Of a stretch of 64,000 bases of DNA, positions 35,355-47,100 are shown in pieces. Position 1 is the stretch's first letter; the number at the start of each line of letters is the position of its first letter. Source of the stretch: Phytophthora sp. 'mugwort' (lineage: Eukaryota; Oomycota; Peronosporomycetes; Peronosporales; Peronosporaceae); the NCBI GenBank assembly GCA_033558025.1, contig JAUCEF010000005.1, positions 3,844,001 to 3,908,000 on the forward strand. The letters run 5' to 3'. A program made the position numbers and the translations under genes. Below the pieces are notes generated by a model that was not told the DNA's origin, ran no database searches, and saw only the letters and a program-made list of their open reading frames with translations.

Positions 35355-37466
35355 TTACAAGACGTACACAGAGTCAGGGTGAGTGGCAGGCCATTGGACC
35401 CACAGGTCTTCCACTGCGCGGAGAGCACGCTCATGAATCACCACGACACAAATTGCGTCGTATCCACCCGCTGATAGACAAACAGCAGCTCGTTGATTAG
35501 CATGCAGACCAAACAAGGGAGCAACATTTAGACGAACCTCCAGGAATTCCAGCAAGAAGAACACCAGAAATCGCCAGCGTTGCATCGAGGATAGCAGTCT
35601 GCTCCGGCGGCTCGATAGGGACTCCGGCAGAACTTCCCATTTCACTATGATGCCATCCAACAGCAAAAAGATGTCAGTTTATCATCACAAAACGCATCAT
35701 CCGCTTCTAGAAATTTGTAAAACATACCGCATGAGGTCTCGGAAATGAGAAAAGTTCTCACTGACTCTCAGGAGCACGGCTCCAACCCTGGCATCCGTTG
35801 TGCTCCACTTCACATACAAATGATAAACAGTGATAAACGATTTCAGAACGTCATTGGAACGAGGGCGAGGCACATTTTTGGTTTACCTGCTCGCGACTTT
35901 GAGTCGACATCGCTTCCCAATCAATGGAAGCGCTGCTGCTAGCTTCTAGCTCGCAAATTTCAGTAAAACCTCGCTCAACCTCGAGATTGTGACGGTGAAT
36001 TTCATCCATCACTCGCTTTGCCTGCTCAGGTAGCTCCTTTTGCCACTTCATCACTTGACGAACCATCGACACAGTCGCCGAGCCGGACGACAGGTCTCCC
36101 ATCATCAAGTGGAAGGTGGAAGGCAGTCGAACGGGTTTCTACAAGCGACGCCAAAATATTACCGTTAAAACGAGCAAATCACGAAGCAGAGAGCTTGAGC
36201 ATTAATTTTCCGCACCACACGGCTAGAAGTATTCCACATCGTGCGGTCTGTAATGCAAGTCGCAATCTTGGTCGGCTTCAACGTGTCTTCAGACGTGAAT
36301 GCGTCCAAGATTGACGCCGGGAAGCGGGTGTATCGCTGTGAACCGAAGCACGCCGCTGACACATCAAAACCGCTTCCAATCTGTAACAAAATACATGAAA
36401 CAAATAGTTACTAGACCATTTCATTTCTGGGAAAAACTGTAAACCGTGTCGTACCTTGCGCTGTACGTAGCAGTGGCTCAACTGGGCAAGGTTGTGCACC
36501 AGTTCGAGGTCCTGTTGCTCCTCATTGAATGTCATAGTTGGCACAAAGAATGCTGCAAGAGCTGCCACTAGCGACGTTACGAGAGCGGCAGAGCTCCCCA
36601 TGCCTGTCTTTAGGGCAACCTGCTTGCCTCCACGTTCTACACACAGACATTATTGTCAGACTATGCAACCAAGCTTGAGAAAAATTTATCCCATCCATCC
36701 TACCTTCCATTGTCGGAGGAAGAAACTCTTCAAGTGCCTTCAAGTTAACGCGTCGAAGCGGCAGTTTAGCGTCTTGCAACTACTCACCAACCGTATCAAG
36801 TCAAATGTGAACACACATATAAACGCAGGTAAACCTTCACACTCAAAAGCGCTTTTTACCCTCTGAACTTGCGAGTAAAAATCATTGTCACCCCGAAGCG
36901 TGACGTGGACACCCGTCATCGAGTCCGTTAGTTGTTCGAACGTATCATTGCGCTTGAATGCCTCCAACCCGGCAATGCCGTTCACCCCACACAGCACCGT
37001 CTCTTCAATGTAGGAATTGCGATGCGAGCTCTCCCTATTATCAGCCAAAAGTTAGTAATCTCCCTACACACGAGCCGCCTCCAGAAATCCTGCATGTCAT
37101 CACCTGAGCTGGAATCGGAACCGTCCGTCGCCATTCTTCTCGATCCAGCCGGTAATCATCTGATTGAACTGCTTGCTCTCGACTGTTAACGGAAACAGTC
37201 GACTCCACTCACCAGTAGCAGCAGCAGCCACTTCCTTTTCAATTAGAGGCTACAATAACCACAAAAATGATGAGAAATAATTAAAAAAAATAGTAACTCT
37301 AGCGCCGTCGAGCTGTCGGCATCGTCACCTTGGTTTCCACTTGGGAGTAAAATCTCGCTGTGCTGGACAGAACGAGACCCGAGTATTGCTCGTCCAACAC
37401 CACGTACCCTCCCACGAGTAGCACTTTGCCGGGCGCAGACACACACGTGGCGCGGAGGGTTGCCAT
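35355..37466 (-). CDS. ERG8: Phosphomevalonate kinase (GHMP family)
   Basis: Multi-exon gene from the ATG at 37466 to the TAA at 35355. The N-terminus reads [20 protein letters not shown], the first GHMP-kinase motif. The ATP-binding motif 2 is [18 protein letters not shown] near 36600. The [16 protein letters not shown] segment follows near 36370. The C-terminal motif, [20 protein letters not shown] then [10 protein letters not shown], lies near 35640-35450. The enzyme makes mevalonate 5-diphosphate in the cytosolic mevalonate pathway for isoprenoids. Exons are short and separated by introns of about 60-90 bp; I did not resolve every junction. Its upstream region is shared with the divergent Q/M/N-rich gene. 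Confidence 0.9.
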
Positions 37467-37664
37467 GCTTGCCACTGGATACTTACGTAAGATATTATAA
37501 TATTATATTCTTCTTGTCATGAAGGGTTAGGTCTTTCTTGATAATTTAGCGCGTATTTCATCCCGTATAATTCTTGTACGAACCCTTAATAACATGCTGT
37601 TTTCGCTAATACCTCACCGGTCGCCTCGCGCCATAATATCCGCGTTCCGTCCTCTCCACAGGCC
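37467..37664. promoter_or_regulatory. Divergent promoter (phosphomevalonate kinase / Q-rich gene)
   Basis: A 198 bp AT-rich spacer between two head-to-head ATGs. It contains an ATAATATTATATTC stretch near 37496-37512. No confident initiator was found. Confidence 0.4.
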
Positions 37665-39294
37665 ATGGCGTCGTCCACGGGGCCGTACGTGACTCCACCC
37701 GCCTCCTCCAGCGTCCAACCGCCGCCAGCCTCTCACGCGCTCTTTGCGTCTCTTTCATCCAACAGGGAGTACGTCAACCCGCTGCAGCAGCGCGCCGCCG
37801 CCGCGGCACAGGTGTGTTGTCAAGCAGAATATCCGCCCACACATGCTAAAACGATAAATTTTATCTAACCTGCTAAATGCATATTTATCCGCTTAATTAT
37901 TTTCTATCTGCAGGCGCTGCTGGCCCCAGGACGCTCTGTGTCGCAACTGGAGATCCAGGCCATGCTCGAGAAGAACGAGGCGGCGCTCAAGGGCTGGAAC
38001 GCGCTCCACAAGCAGCAGCGTACGTCAGCAACACGTCAATCTAGTATTATAATTTTATTGCTCATGATATTATAATTAATTTTTTGCGGTAGCTGCCAAG
38101 ACGAACCCTGCAGAGCACAAGGAGTGGATGCGGAGGTGTTTGACCTTTCGCCAGCAGATTGGAGCCAGGCTCGAGGTGCTGGCGTCGTTGGCGGACAAGC
38201 AGATCGCTCAGGAGGACGAGAAGACTGGGGGACAACGGCTGTCGCCCAATGCAGCGGCGGCGAGACGAGTTGCAACGGCACAGAACCCGACGCTGGCGGC
38301 TCCGAACGCTGCGGTACCTCAAGTTCAAGCGCCTGTAGTGCTACAACAGGGTTACGCGCCGTCACAGCTCTCGACAATGACTAGCCGCAACCCGATCGCC
38401 ATGACGATGTCAGCTTCGATGGGATCGGGGCCTACAATGCCGAATGTGACGGCACCGACGCCGCCAATGATGTTCCCGGAGCCGCCGATACCTACCGTTG
38501 GGTTCACGTCGACGAGCTCCAGTGTGTTCTTCCCAACGGGACAGATGAATCCAATGCAGTCGTCAGATGGATTCAACTCGACAACTTCCATGGCTGTCTC
38601 GGGGGTTACGACGTCGACTCAAGGATACGCCATGAGCTCCGGGATGCAGTCAGCCACGCCAAACGCGTACATGGCCTCCACGAGTGGATCGCCGAGATCT
38701 TCCGCTGCATTTATGAGCCAGCAGAACTACATGTTGGGCGGTGGCATGATGAACCCTCAACAGCAACAGTTTATGCCGGTGAATCTGGCGTCCTCTGGTG
38801 GCGGGAACATGTATGGCAACAACAATTTCGCAATGGCCTCTGCCTCAACATCAGCGAACAATGTCAGCGGTGGGAGTGGCAACAGCAATAGTAACAGTAA
38901 CAACTTTCCAGTGGATCCGTTTATGACCCCACTTGGATTTGGCTCTGATGCAAGCTTTGGATCCACGGGATTCCCTCTGGTTGGTATGCCAAGTATGCCC
39001 ATTCATCAGCAGCAGATGATGGAATCCATGAACGGAGGCAATTTCGGAGCGCATGGAGCATCGATGATGCCGAACAATTTCGGATTTGGAGCGATGCCAA
39101 CGTCGTCAGCGCCCAATATGATGCTACAGCAATCGTTCCAGCCCATAGCCCAGCCTTTTCAGCTTTCTCAGCATCAACCACAGCAAACTGGGGCGGCTTC
39201 TATGAGCATGTTGCCAGACTCGGCATTGTATGGCGACAGCAACGTAAATATCTTCGAAGGGCTGACAGATGATGCGTTCTTTCCATTGCAATGA
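37665..39294 (+). CDS. Hypothetical Gln/Met/Asn/Ser-rich protein
   Basis: Three exons join in frame: 37665-37811, 37914-38019 and 38093-39294 (484 residues). The N-terminal 130 residues look structured and helical, with segments such as QLEIQAMLEKNEAALKGW and HKEWMRRCLTFRQQIGARLE. From about residue 150 to the end the protein is low in complexity, rich in Met, Gln, Asn, Ser, Pro and Gly, with SGNSNSNSNN, NPQQQQF and HQQQMM runs. It ends with a short acidic-aromatic peptide (FEGLTDDAFFPLQ) that resembles an acidic activation or docking motif. I do not recognise the family. A role in transcription or RNA granules is only a guess from composition. Confidence 0.8.
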
Positions 39295-39366
39295 CCAATC
39301 TCCCCCTCCTCAACTCAGTCGAATGTTCAAGTCGCCGCTTTTTTGTTGGTGCGTCGTTTACTGCGT

Positions 39367-40167
39367 CTAGCGCTGGCTCAGCTCATCATAATCCCGACGA
39401 AGCAAGTCGTATAACCGCTCTCGTCGTACTGACACGTTTGCAGAGGCTCGCAGGCGCGAACAGATTGACGGGGGGATATTCCGTGATGCAGCACTCACAC
39501 GTCCGACACATTTGCTTCCAACGAGGACTTCAATTTTGTGCGCTTCGTCCCAGGATTTATGTCCACTAGCAGCGGCACGAGTTTCTCGATCAATCAACAG
39601 CTCAGCCAGCTCTGGCAGGCGGAAGATTGTTTGCTTCGATTCGACAGATACTCGAACAGGAGATCGTCGTTGCTGTAGCGAAAGACACCGATCTGCTGGA
39701 GGCTTCGAGGCGGAGACGCGATCAGGACTGGGATCTTCTGGGAGTGCTGAGCTCTCGTACGTGACTCGTAAAGGAGGTTGGGCCTGGCTGAGATATTGAA
39801 GTGGGTTGTGAGGGCGGATCGGTTCATGCTGTAGATTGTTGAAGGTTTCGAGGATTGATGCTGTCGACTTCAGAGTGACGAATTCTAGCGGCTGTGCTGC
39901 TGCCATAGTGCTTTTCACGGTGAGGTTTGTTGTCGGATAGGTGCGCGTCAAAGGATGAAGCAGGGAGAACCGTGGTTGTGAAAGTGCCGGCAGGGATGCA
40001 CAGTCACGGTCAATTTCACAGTATTGGTCGAGGAATGACTTCGTAGCTCCTTCGTCCAGGTTTATGTTTTCGGTCTGGAATGGATCGTGATGGCCGACGT
40101 ATGTTTCGTACTGGAAGAGGTCCTTGTGTTCTTGGAAGAACGCATGGGCAGCTGAAGTTTGCTCCAT
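39367..40167 (-). CDS. Hypothetical protein, head-to-head with CFA20 gene
   Basis: Single ORF of 266 residues beginning MEQTSAAHAFFQEHKDL. The middle is Pro- and Ser-rich with no obvious domain. The C-terminus is basic and helical (RRERLYDLLRRDYDELSQR), similar in style to short microtubule-associated ciliary peptides. That resemblance is weak and serves only as a hint, strengthened a little by the head-to-head CFA20 neighbour. It is convergent with the Q/M/N-rich gene, 72 bp away. No introns are seen. Confidence 0.65.
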   Translation of the reverse strand: MEQTSAAHAFFQEHKDLFQYETYVGHHDPFQTENINLDEGATKSFLDQYCEIDRDCASLPALSQPRFSLLHPLTRTYPTTNLTVKSTMAAAQPLEFVTLKSTASILETFNNLQHEPIRPHNPLQYLSQAQPPLRVTYESSALPEDPSPDRVSASKPPADRCLSLQQRRSPVRVSVESKQTIFRLPELAELLIDRETRAAASGHKSWDEAHKIEVLVGSKCVGRVSAASRNIPPSICSRLRASANVSVRRERLYDLLRRDYDELSQR

Positions 40168-40284
40168 TTTGACGCCAACAGACAGTTCCTATACAAGTAT
40201 GGAAAGCAGCGAGTGACCTTTTGGGGGTTTCTGGGACTGGAAGACGCGACGCGTCGGTTCATTCGGTACAAGACGAAGATCAGC

Positions 40285-41061
40285 ATGAAGACCGACAGTT
40301 CCTGGTCAACACCGCCCACGTTATCATCATCGCTCTCAAGTACGCCTTCGTTCGTTCGCATCGGAGACGGATCGTTCTCGCCCGGAGATTTGTATGTGGA
40401 GTGTATTCTTCCGAAAGTACTCGTCAGGGAACTCCAGTCTGAACTGGTTGGTACTGCTGACAAGTCCAAAGGATTGACTGCCCAGAAGAAACGCAGCTTG
40501 GGCAGTAACACGAGCTCCTATGCGAGTCTCGTGTCCGAAACGGTTGTACTGCCTCTTGGAGAGCACCCAGCCGTATTACAAGCTCAAGAGGAATGCCGGG
40601 TGCTCCTGAATGGCAACGACGTGTCTGTGCTTGAGGACGAGACCGTCAAGGAAGAGGTAGTTCAGATTCTAGGCAACGACGCTGAGCTCGTTTTCCCCGT
40701 CCGCAACATCTTCCGCTATCTCGTAATGTTTATCAAGAACATGGACCTCTTCCTGGAATTCCACGTCGAGGTGCTGGACGATGCACAAAAGTACCGGCAG
40801 TTGATGGTGACCAACACGAGATCACTTGCTCGGGTCGAAGAGTCAAGATGCCAGCTGCCTCTCGCGTTCGGAACGCGTCCTGGTTGGCGCTATCTCTGCA
40901 TGGATCTTCAGGATCTCACGACTCAGGCGTTTGGAAGTCACCACGTGACTACAATTCAGGTGCGTATCGGCAGCAATTGTCGTCTGCTTCGCATGTTTTT
41001 CCAGGACGAGCGCTACGTTGACGCCGACTTGCCCTCGTACCTCACTTTCCTCGGCGCGTAG
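40285..41061 (+). CDS. CFA20-domain protein (CFAP20/WDR90-N-like), start uncertain
   Basis: The C-terminal 130 residues match the CFA20 fold: NIFRYLVMFIKNMDLFLEFH, TRPGWRYLCMDLQDLTTQAF, then TTIQVRIGSNCRLLRMFF and a final DERYVDADLPSYLTFL. CFA20 proteins (CFAP20/BUG22, WDR90, CFAP20DC) bind axonemal or centriolar microtubules, so a flagellar role is inferred; oomycete zoospores are flagellated. The first in-frame ATG is at 40285. The frame is open back to 40159 without an ATG. An alternative start is the ATG at 40199, spliced over a 71 bp intron (40213-40283), giving MESSD before MKTDSS. The N-terminal half has Ser-rich linkers and is longer than in CFAP20 itself. Confidence 0.78.
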   Translation: MKTDSSWSTPPTLSSSLSSTPSFVRIGDGSFSPGDLYVECILPKVLVRELQSELVGTADKSKGLTAQKKRSLGSNTSSYASLVSETVVLPLGEHPAVLQAQEECRVLLNGNDVSVLEDETVKEEVVQILGNDAELVFPVRNIFRYLVMFIKNMDLFLEFHVEVLDDAQKYRQLMVTNTRSLARVEESRCQLPLAFGTRPGWRYLCMDLQDLTTQAFGSHHVTTIQVRIGSNCRLLRMFFQDERYVDADLPSYLTFLGA

Positions 41062-41190
41062 CCACAGCTAACTACATGTAAACAACAAACAGGAAAAGAG
41101 AGAGAATCAGTAACACGAGCGATTGTTTTGTTTCAGTGAAGCTTTATTGTTTCTGAGCTCTCTTGTCTCCTCATCCAGCGTGCCCTCCAC

Positions 41191-44100
41191 CTACAGATAC
41201 GACAAGTTGATCGTATACTGTGGATCACGCTGGTTGCGTTGGCGCGATACTTCAGTGAAGATACGGTGGTTGAGCCACAGCGACTCCAGGTAGCGGTATC
41301 GAGCCATGTCTAGTCGAAGCGGACGTCCACGCTGCAGCCCGACGTCTTCTTCACCATGGGAGTCTACGTACGGGCTTGGGAAGTACGCTGCCATGCTGCC
41401 TCCGACAACCGCAACGCGACACTGTTCAAGCAAAAGAACAATGCCTACACCACCTCCACACTCAGCAGCGTGGCGCGTGCATTCTCCTACCGGTGGTCCA
41501 TGAGGCATAAATGCACGTGTGCAGCACGAGTCTCCACAGCACAGGTACTCGCCACAAATCAAACACAGACCGGGGTCACACGGTGCCTTCTCGCATCGTG
41601 TGCACTTCCGGCCTGCCATCTCGCTGTACAGTTCGTCGTACTGGATAGGCAAGTCGATTAGACGTGGCCGAGTAGGAACTTCGCGTAGGATAAACATGCT
41701 AGCAACGTAGGCCTCGCTGCAACCTTCCGTGTGCTCGCACTTGTCGCCAACTTTTGAGCTTCCCAGGTGGGTCTTGCTGATCATACGATCCATGCACCAT
41801 TGCCAGATCTGGTCGAATGTTGCGTCTGAGCTGCGAGCTATGTCAACCACCGTGGGGATATGCATCGTCCTGTTATTAGCGGGCTCACTGGTTTTTTCTG
41901 CCACCAGGCAGCGCCAGAAGAGCTTCATACGCCGAACGAACGCCGCATTGGGAGGTAGAATGCGTCGCAGCCGCGCCTTAACATCCGATACTGTTGTAAA
42001 TGGCTTCAGCTTTTCAGTTGGGTACGCCTTTGCCATCCTTTGCAAGAGCTGTAATGCAGCATACTCCTCGGACTCGGTTTCGCCAGAATCTTCCATCGCT
42101 TCCATTAGCGGCTGAACGGATCCAGCGGCATTCGTAGCAGATCGAGTGGACCCAGCAGGGCTGATAGCGCGGCCACTTCTTGTACGTCGCGGGGCCAAAG
42201 CTAAGGCGCTAGCCTCCAGTGATGCTACTTGACCATACTCCTCACTTTCACTGGTTGCAACCACTGAAAACTTGTCTTGAAACAGTGATGTGACTTCCGT
42301 CTTTGACGGCTCGAAAAACTCAGCATGCAGACGTTGCAACAGGTCCGCAGCGGTAAACACTGGAATAAAACGCCAAATTGTCTCGAGCTCATCTGCGATC
42401 ACGCTGGCCACCACGAAAGCCTATAACAAAACACATATCAACGCCATAAGTGTCTTGGCAGCAAGCCTATAAGGTATTTTTCAGCGTACCGTGAACGTAT
42501 CCGCTACCAGCAAACCCAGGATAGTACCACGAAGGCACGCATCGATCGAACCAAGCACCTAATAACGGATAACAAATATTAGCATCATATATTAGCGTGC
42601 ATCACCGAGAAATATCGTCCTTACCTTTGTAAACTTGCGGTATTCACGCTTGGTTTCGGTATTGATCGGGCAGCAGCGTTTCGAAGTCTCCCAAATCACC
42701 TTTGCATCGGCACTGTGCTCCAAGAGTGAAAACGTCCATCGGCAAAACTTCGTCACAGAAGTCAACGACTCCAGCTCTTTTTCCAAAGACGGGGGGCACT
42801 GGTCTGTAAGTGGATCGAATGGCGTGTCACTTCCAGAGGCGCTCCGATGTTCATCTTCAGCAACAGTCAAAAAGGATGCCAACGTATACGCGCACGCAGA
42901 CCACAAGAAAGGCGCGCCCTTTTCTAGGCTACCATGAGGCTCCCAGAGCGTCTCCTCGAAGTAATCCCGCCACATATCGTGCTCGGTGTCGTTTTCGTCA
43001 TCTTCAAATCCACCGTCACGTCCGAGCACCGAGCGGAACCACCCGGGCATCGACAACTGCTCTTCTACGATTTTGCCCCAAGTTGGTGATTTGTCTTCCT
43101 CATTACTTGGTGATGCCGCAACAGAGCGTCTCTGTTCCCCCTCGTCTTCCTTTGCAATGGAAACTCGAGGCTCAGACGTTGGAATCAAGAAATTGCTCAA
43201 CGTTTTGCACAATGGGCACAAAAACTGCGTCATAGCTGAATCCGGATCAATGGCTTGAACACCATCGAACTCCTCACCGCGCATTGCTTTTTCATGGAGT
43301 GACGTGATGTAGCGCTCAAGGCAATTAATGTGCACTGCATGCTGGCACGTGCGAACATGCAGTCCGCAAGGAGTGAGATAAAGCTTGGCACTGTTGTGCT
43401 GTCGACCAAATCCGGGCGGCATGCGCTCTAAACGGAAACGCGACGAAATATCTTCATAGCCGTCATCATCACTATCGGACATCGGTCCTCCTTGAGCACG
43501 TGCGTTGCCACCTCTCGCCCCAGCCATTTCGCGACCTCCCAATCGACGTGGCCCTACTCGATCACCGTGCAGGTCCAAACTCACCGCTCCACGCATATCC
43601 ATGGGAAATAGTTGTTGGTCTTCGGGAAGGTCAAGCACGCCTTCAAGAACTTCCAATTCGTCGTCAGTCTGTAAAAGCTCGCCTTCGAGCATTGGAATAT
43701 TCCCATTTCCAAACTGAATGCGATCATTGCGAGGGCGACGAGCCGCAGGCGGACGAGGGCTATTCTGTGTCGTGTTATCGCGAGCGAGCTGGTCCTCAAA
43801 CGAGCCATCCATGTTCCATTCCGGGAACGACGTTGTGAAGGCACGCAAAGTAGGAGACGGGGACCCACTTGTCATATCGGGCGAAGTCGAGCTGCCGCCT
43901 GAGCACAGTTCCATCTTCTCGATAACCTTCTTCACGTGGCCACGAACCTTTTTGCCCTCTGAACCAAGCGCCTCGTTGGGCTCTGGTCTAAATCCTGGGG
44001 CTAGCACAGTGGACTGATGGACATAAGCTGCCATTCCCATCTGACCCTGTGCCGAGCTATCATGACAGAGAATGCAGTTATAACCCCGCTCATTCTCGAC

Positions 44101-47100
44101 TTTTTTGCGCTTCTTCGTAACATCTTCAGTTTCTTCAACGAGCGAAGCTTTGCGCTTACCTAACGGCGCATTTGCGTCGTGGCCTGATCCTTCTTCATCC
44201 ATTGTTTCTTCCTCCTTTTCGTCGGCGAGATCAACCATCGCCTGAAACGCGGCCTGGCGTTTTGCCATTGCAGCCATCACTCTCTTCCTAGCTTCCATTT
44301 TGCGTTGCGCCAACGTCATAGGCGGAGAATTACCGCTTTGTGTTGAGCCATTTGACGTCAATGGCGATGCCTCTTCCTTCTTTTGTTTAGCCTTTGCGTC
44401 ATTTGCCAGTTGCTCGAACACTTTTCTGCAAGTAGGTGATTCCGCAGTGATCTTCCAAATGAGCCATTCAACAGTTCCAGTCTGTTCGCTATCAAGCAAA
44501 CTTGTCGCTTGCTCAAGCAATTGACTCAACAAATGAAGCAGCGACAATTTGGAGGTGACAGCGCTCGTTTTGCTCAGGCGTGCCCAGAAGCGGCGGTCTG
44601 ACGCATGTGATGCCGTGTGGACGCCGTGCACCAGCAAGTGCAAGCAAGTCGAGATAACAGCATCCGATACACTGTTCTCCAAGCCTGGTGCAGATGCTGA
44701 CCCAGGAGAAGAAGAGAAAACTACCTTCCACAGAATCGCCTGTACAATCGCCACTGTGCTTTCACACGTCAGGATCGCTTGGACTGGACGAAGAAATTCA
44801 ATGGGCGGTTTGGCAGCTTTCAGCGGTTCCTTTGGGGACGCGTCCGAGGTAGTTTTCTTTGCCTTCTGACGGCACGCATTGCGATAGGTTGTCCAACGAT
44901 CGCGCGCTAGCTCGTGAGCTTCACGGTTCAAATGAAGGAAGTACGGATTGTAGTTCTCCAGCAGACCTTCTTTCAATTCATATCGGCCAGGTTCCAAGCC
45001 CGACGGTGGCACAAAATCGGATACTTTCGCAAGAATCTCTTCTAGACGTGCCGCAGGAATGTCATCTTGGCCTGACGGCAGGATAGCAAGGTCAAACAGC
45101 TTGCTAAAACACTGTGATTTCGAGCACAACTGCTGCAACATCTCTTCAGCCAAAAACTCGTTGTCGTAGGTGGTACCAGTAGCGCATGGAAGACTCGTAC
45201 CGAGTATAATCACGAGACGCAAAAACTCTTCCAGCATTTGTAGACGTTGTTGCTCGTCAACCCCTTGTTCCAGTCCTGTATACCCGAACTGCTTCACAAA
45301 ATCATCCGGTCCACTCATGTTGCCATGGTTGGATCCATTGGGCAGTATGAAATAGCTGCCAAGTTGGAACCGATCGACCATTCGTGCCATGAGGGCATCA
45401 GGGCCAGTCATGAGGACACCAAGCTGCAACATCAGCGTGTCAGCATCACGGTAATGAATACAATACGGTAACGCCGAATAATTGTATAGTTGCGCCAGCA
45501 TGTTTTCGTCTCCATTTCGGCGCCACAAATTGGAGTGGATTTGGGATGCCATAACTAAACACCGAAGGGGCATCTCCATAAGCTCCCATTGCTTGTCATT
45601 CGGCAGTTTGTCAAATCCAAATACCTTCAAAAGGCCGTCAGAAGGGATTGAATTTCCTAAACCTGACTGGCTAATGCAGATATGCCGCACTGCAGCGGTC
45701 AGGAAACGGTGCAGCGGGATGTGCAGTGAAGTCGGCTGAGATGCCACATTAAAGTCGTACGCCATGATGTTTTTTTCTCGACTTCCAGCTCCTCGCTTGC
45801 TTGGATACACAAGTTTTGAAATTGGAACAAGCGTCTTTTTCGCCACCTTTTCATTTAGACGGCTTGATGACGAAAGAGTGGCGTCGATGATCGGGCCGAA
45901 AATCTCGGCTACTTTCGCTTCCGGTGCTTCAAATTGGGACGGGTTAAACCCATTCCAGGAAATCGCGAACACCGAGTGGACGCGGATACCTAGGTTGAAC
46001 ATTGACAACCAGCTGTCGGACTCGTATTCCACGTGATTTTGGTCGATTCCTCGCCGGACTTGAGGATCACCGCCCTATAAACAAGGACATACAACTAACA
46101 CGTTAAGGGCGCAGTTCTGTCAAAAAAAAAAAGTAACAACTATATGCATACCTGGAGAATACTCAGACAAGATAGCCAAATCTTTAAGTTGTCCATGTTG
46201 CATACCAGCTCGCTCGAAAGAGTGCCAATATTGAAAACATATTCCATGTTCTCCACACAGTGCTGTAGCAATAACAAAATCGGACAGTTGTGAAAGGTGA
46301 GGGTTCAGCAACACATATCCATTGTAAAATAGTAGCAGCCTCTACCTTGTATTTCTGGCTGCTAAGGGCAGGGTGGTCAGCGTTCAGCACCCCTTCCTTT
46401 TCGTCGACAGCAGACTGAAATACCGTTTTCAGCGCACACACCAATTCGCGAATTAACTCCCGTCGTCCGGGGTGCATAGACACTTCTTTCTTCGTGTAGT
46501 TTTGAACCAGATGAGGCACCGTTAAGAACTGCACGGCAAAATCGAAAATGGATTCACTGGAGTTGCCCAAGCCACGGAGGAACATTCTTGTCATCGACGC
46601 GTACGATTGCAAATATGCCTCCAGCATGCTAGCGCGAAATTGGATATCTACCAAGTGTTCGCGCAAGAATGAGTGGGATCGCTCTACAGCGTTCTTTCGT
46701 AGAATACAATCGTAACGCATCAGTAGCGTCAGAGCTGACGAAGTAGTAGACGAAGCATTGTAATCAGTGATTTGCTTCGATGTGAAATATTTGGCAACCA
46801 CAGCGTCAAAACCTTTCCGGATACTCTCGTGACGGCGGTACGACGAGCTTAGCGACACGGCCTTGACGAACTCCTCAATAAATACGTTCTTGCAACTAAC
46901 GTGGTTCCCTTCAGCAAAAAACCCGGTAGACTCTACTGCAGTGGTGCCGCCTTCGGCACGGAAATCAAAACGCTGTTGCTGGGTTGCTTCCTGTTCGCGT
47001 GCCCACGTAAGTATGTCCTTCTCGCCAGAGATCAAGGCAACTAGCACGTCCAAAGCATGGTTGTGTAGACGAATGCTGCGTTCCTTGATAAATTCCTGAA

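Noticed and set aside
40159..40284. Extension of the CFA20 frame upstream to 40159
   Set aside because: It has no ATG (it opens with TTG) and runs into the start of the opposite gene, so it is kept only as a note on the uncertain start.
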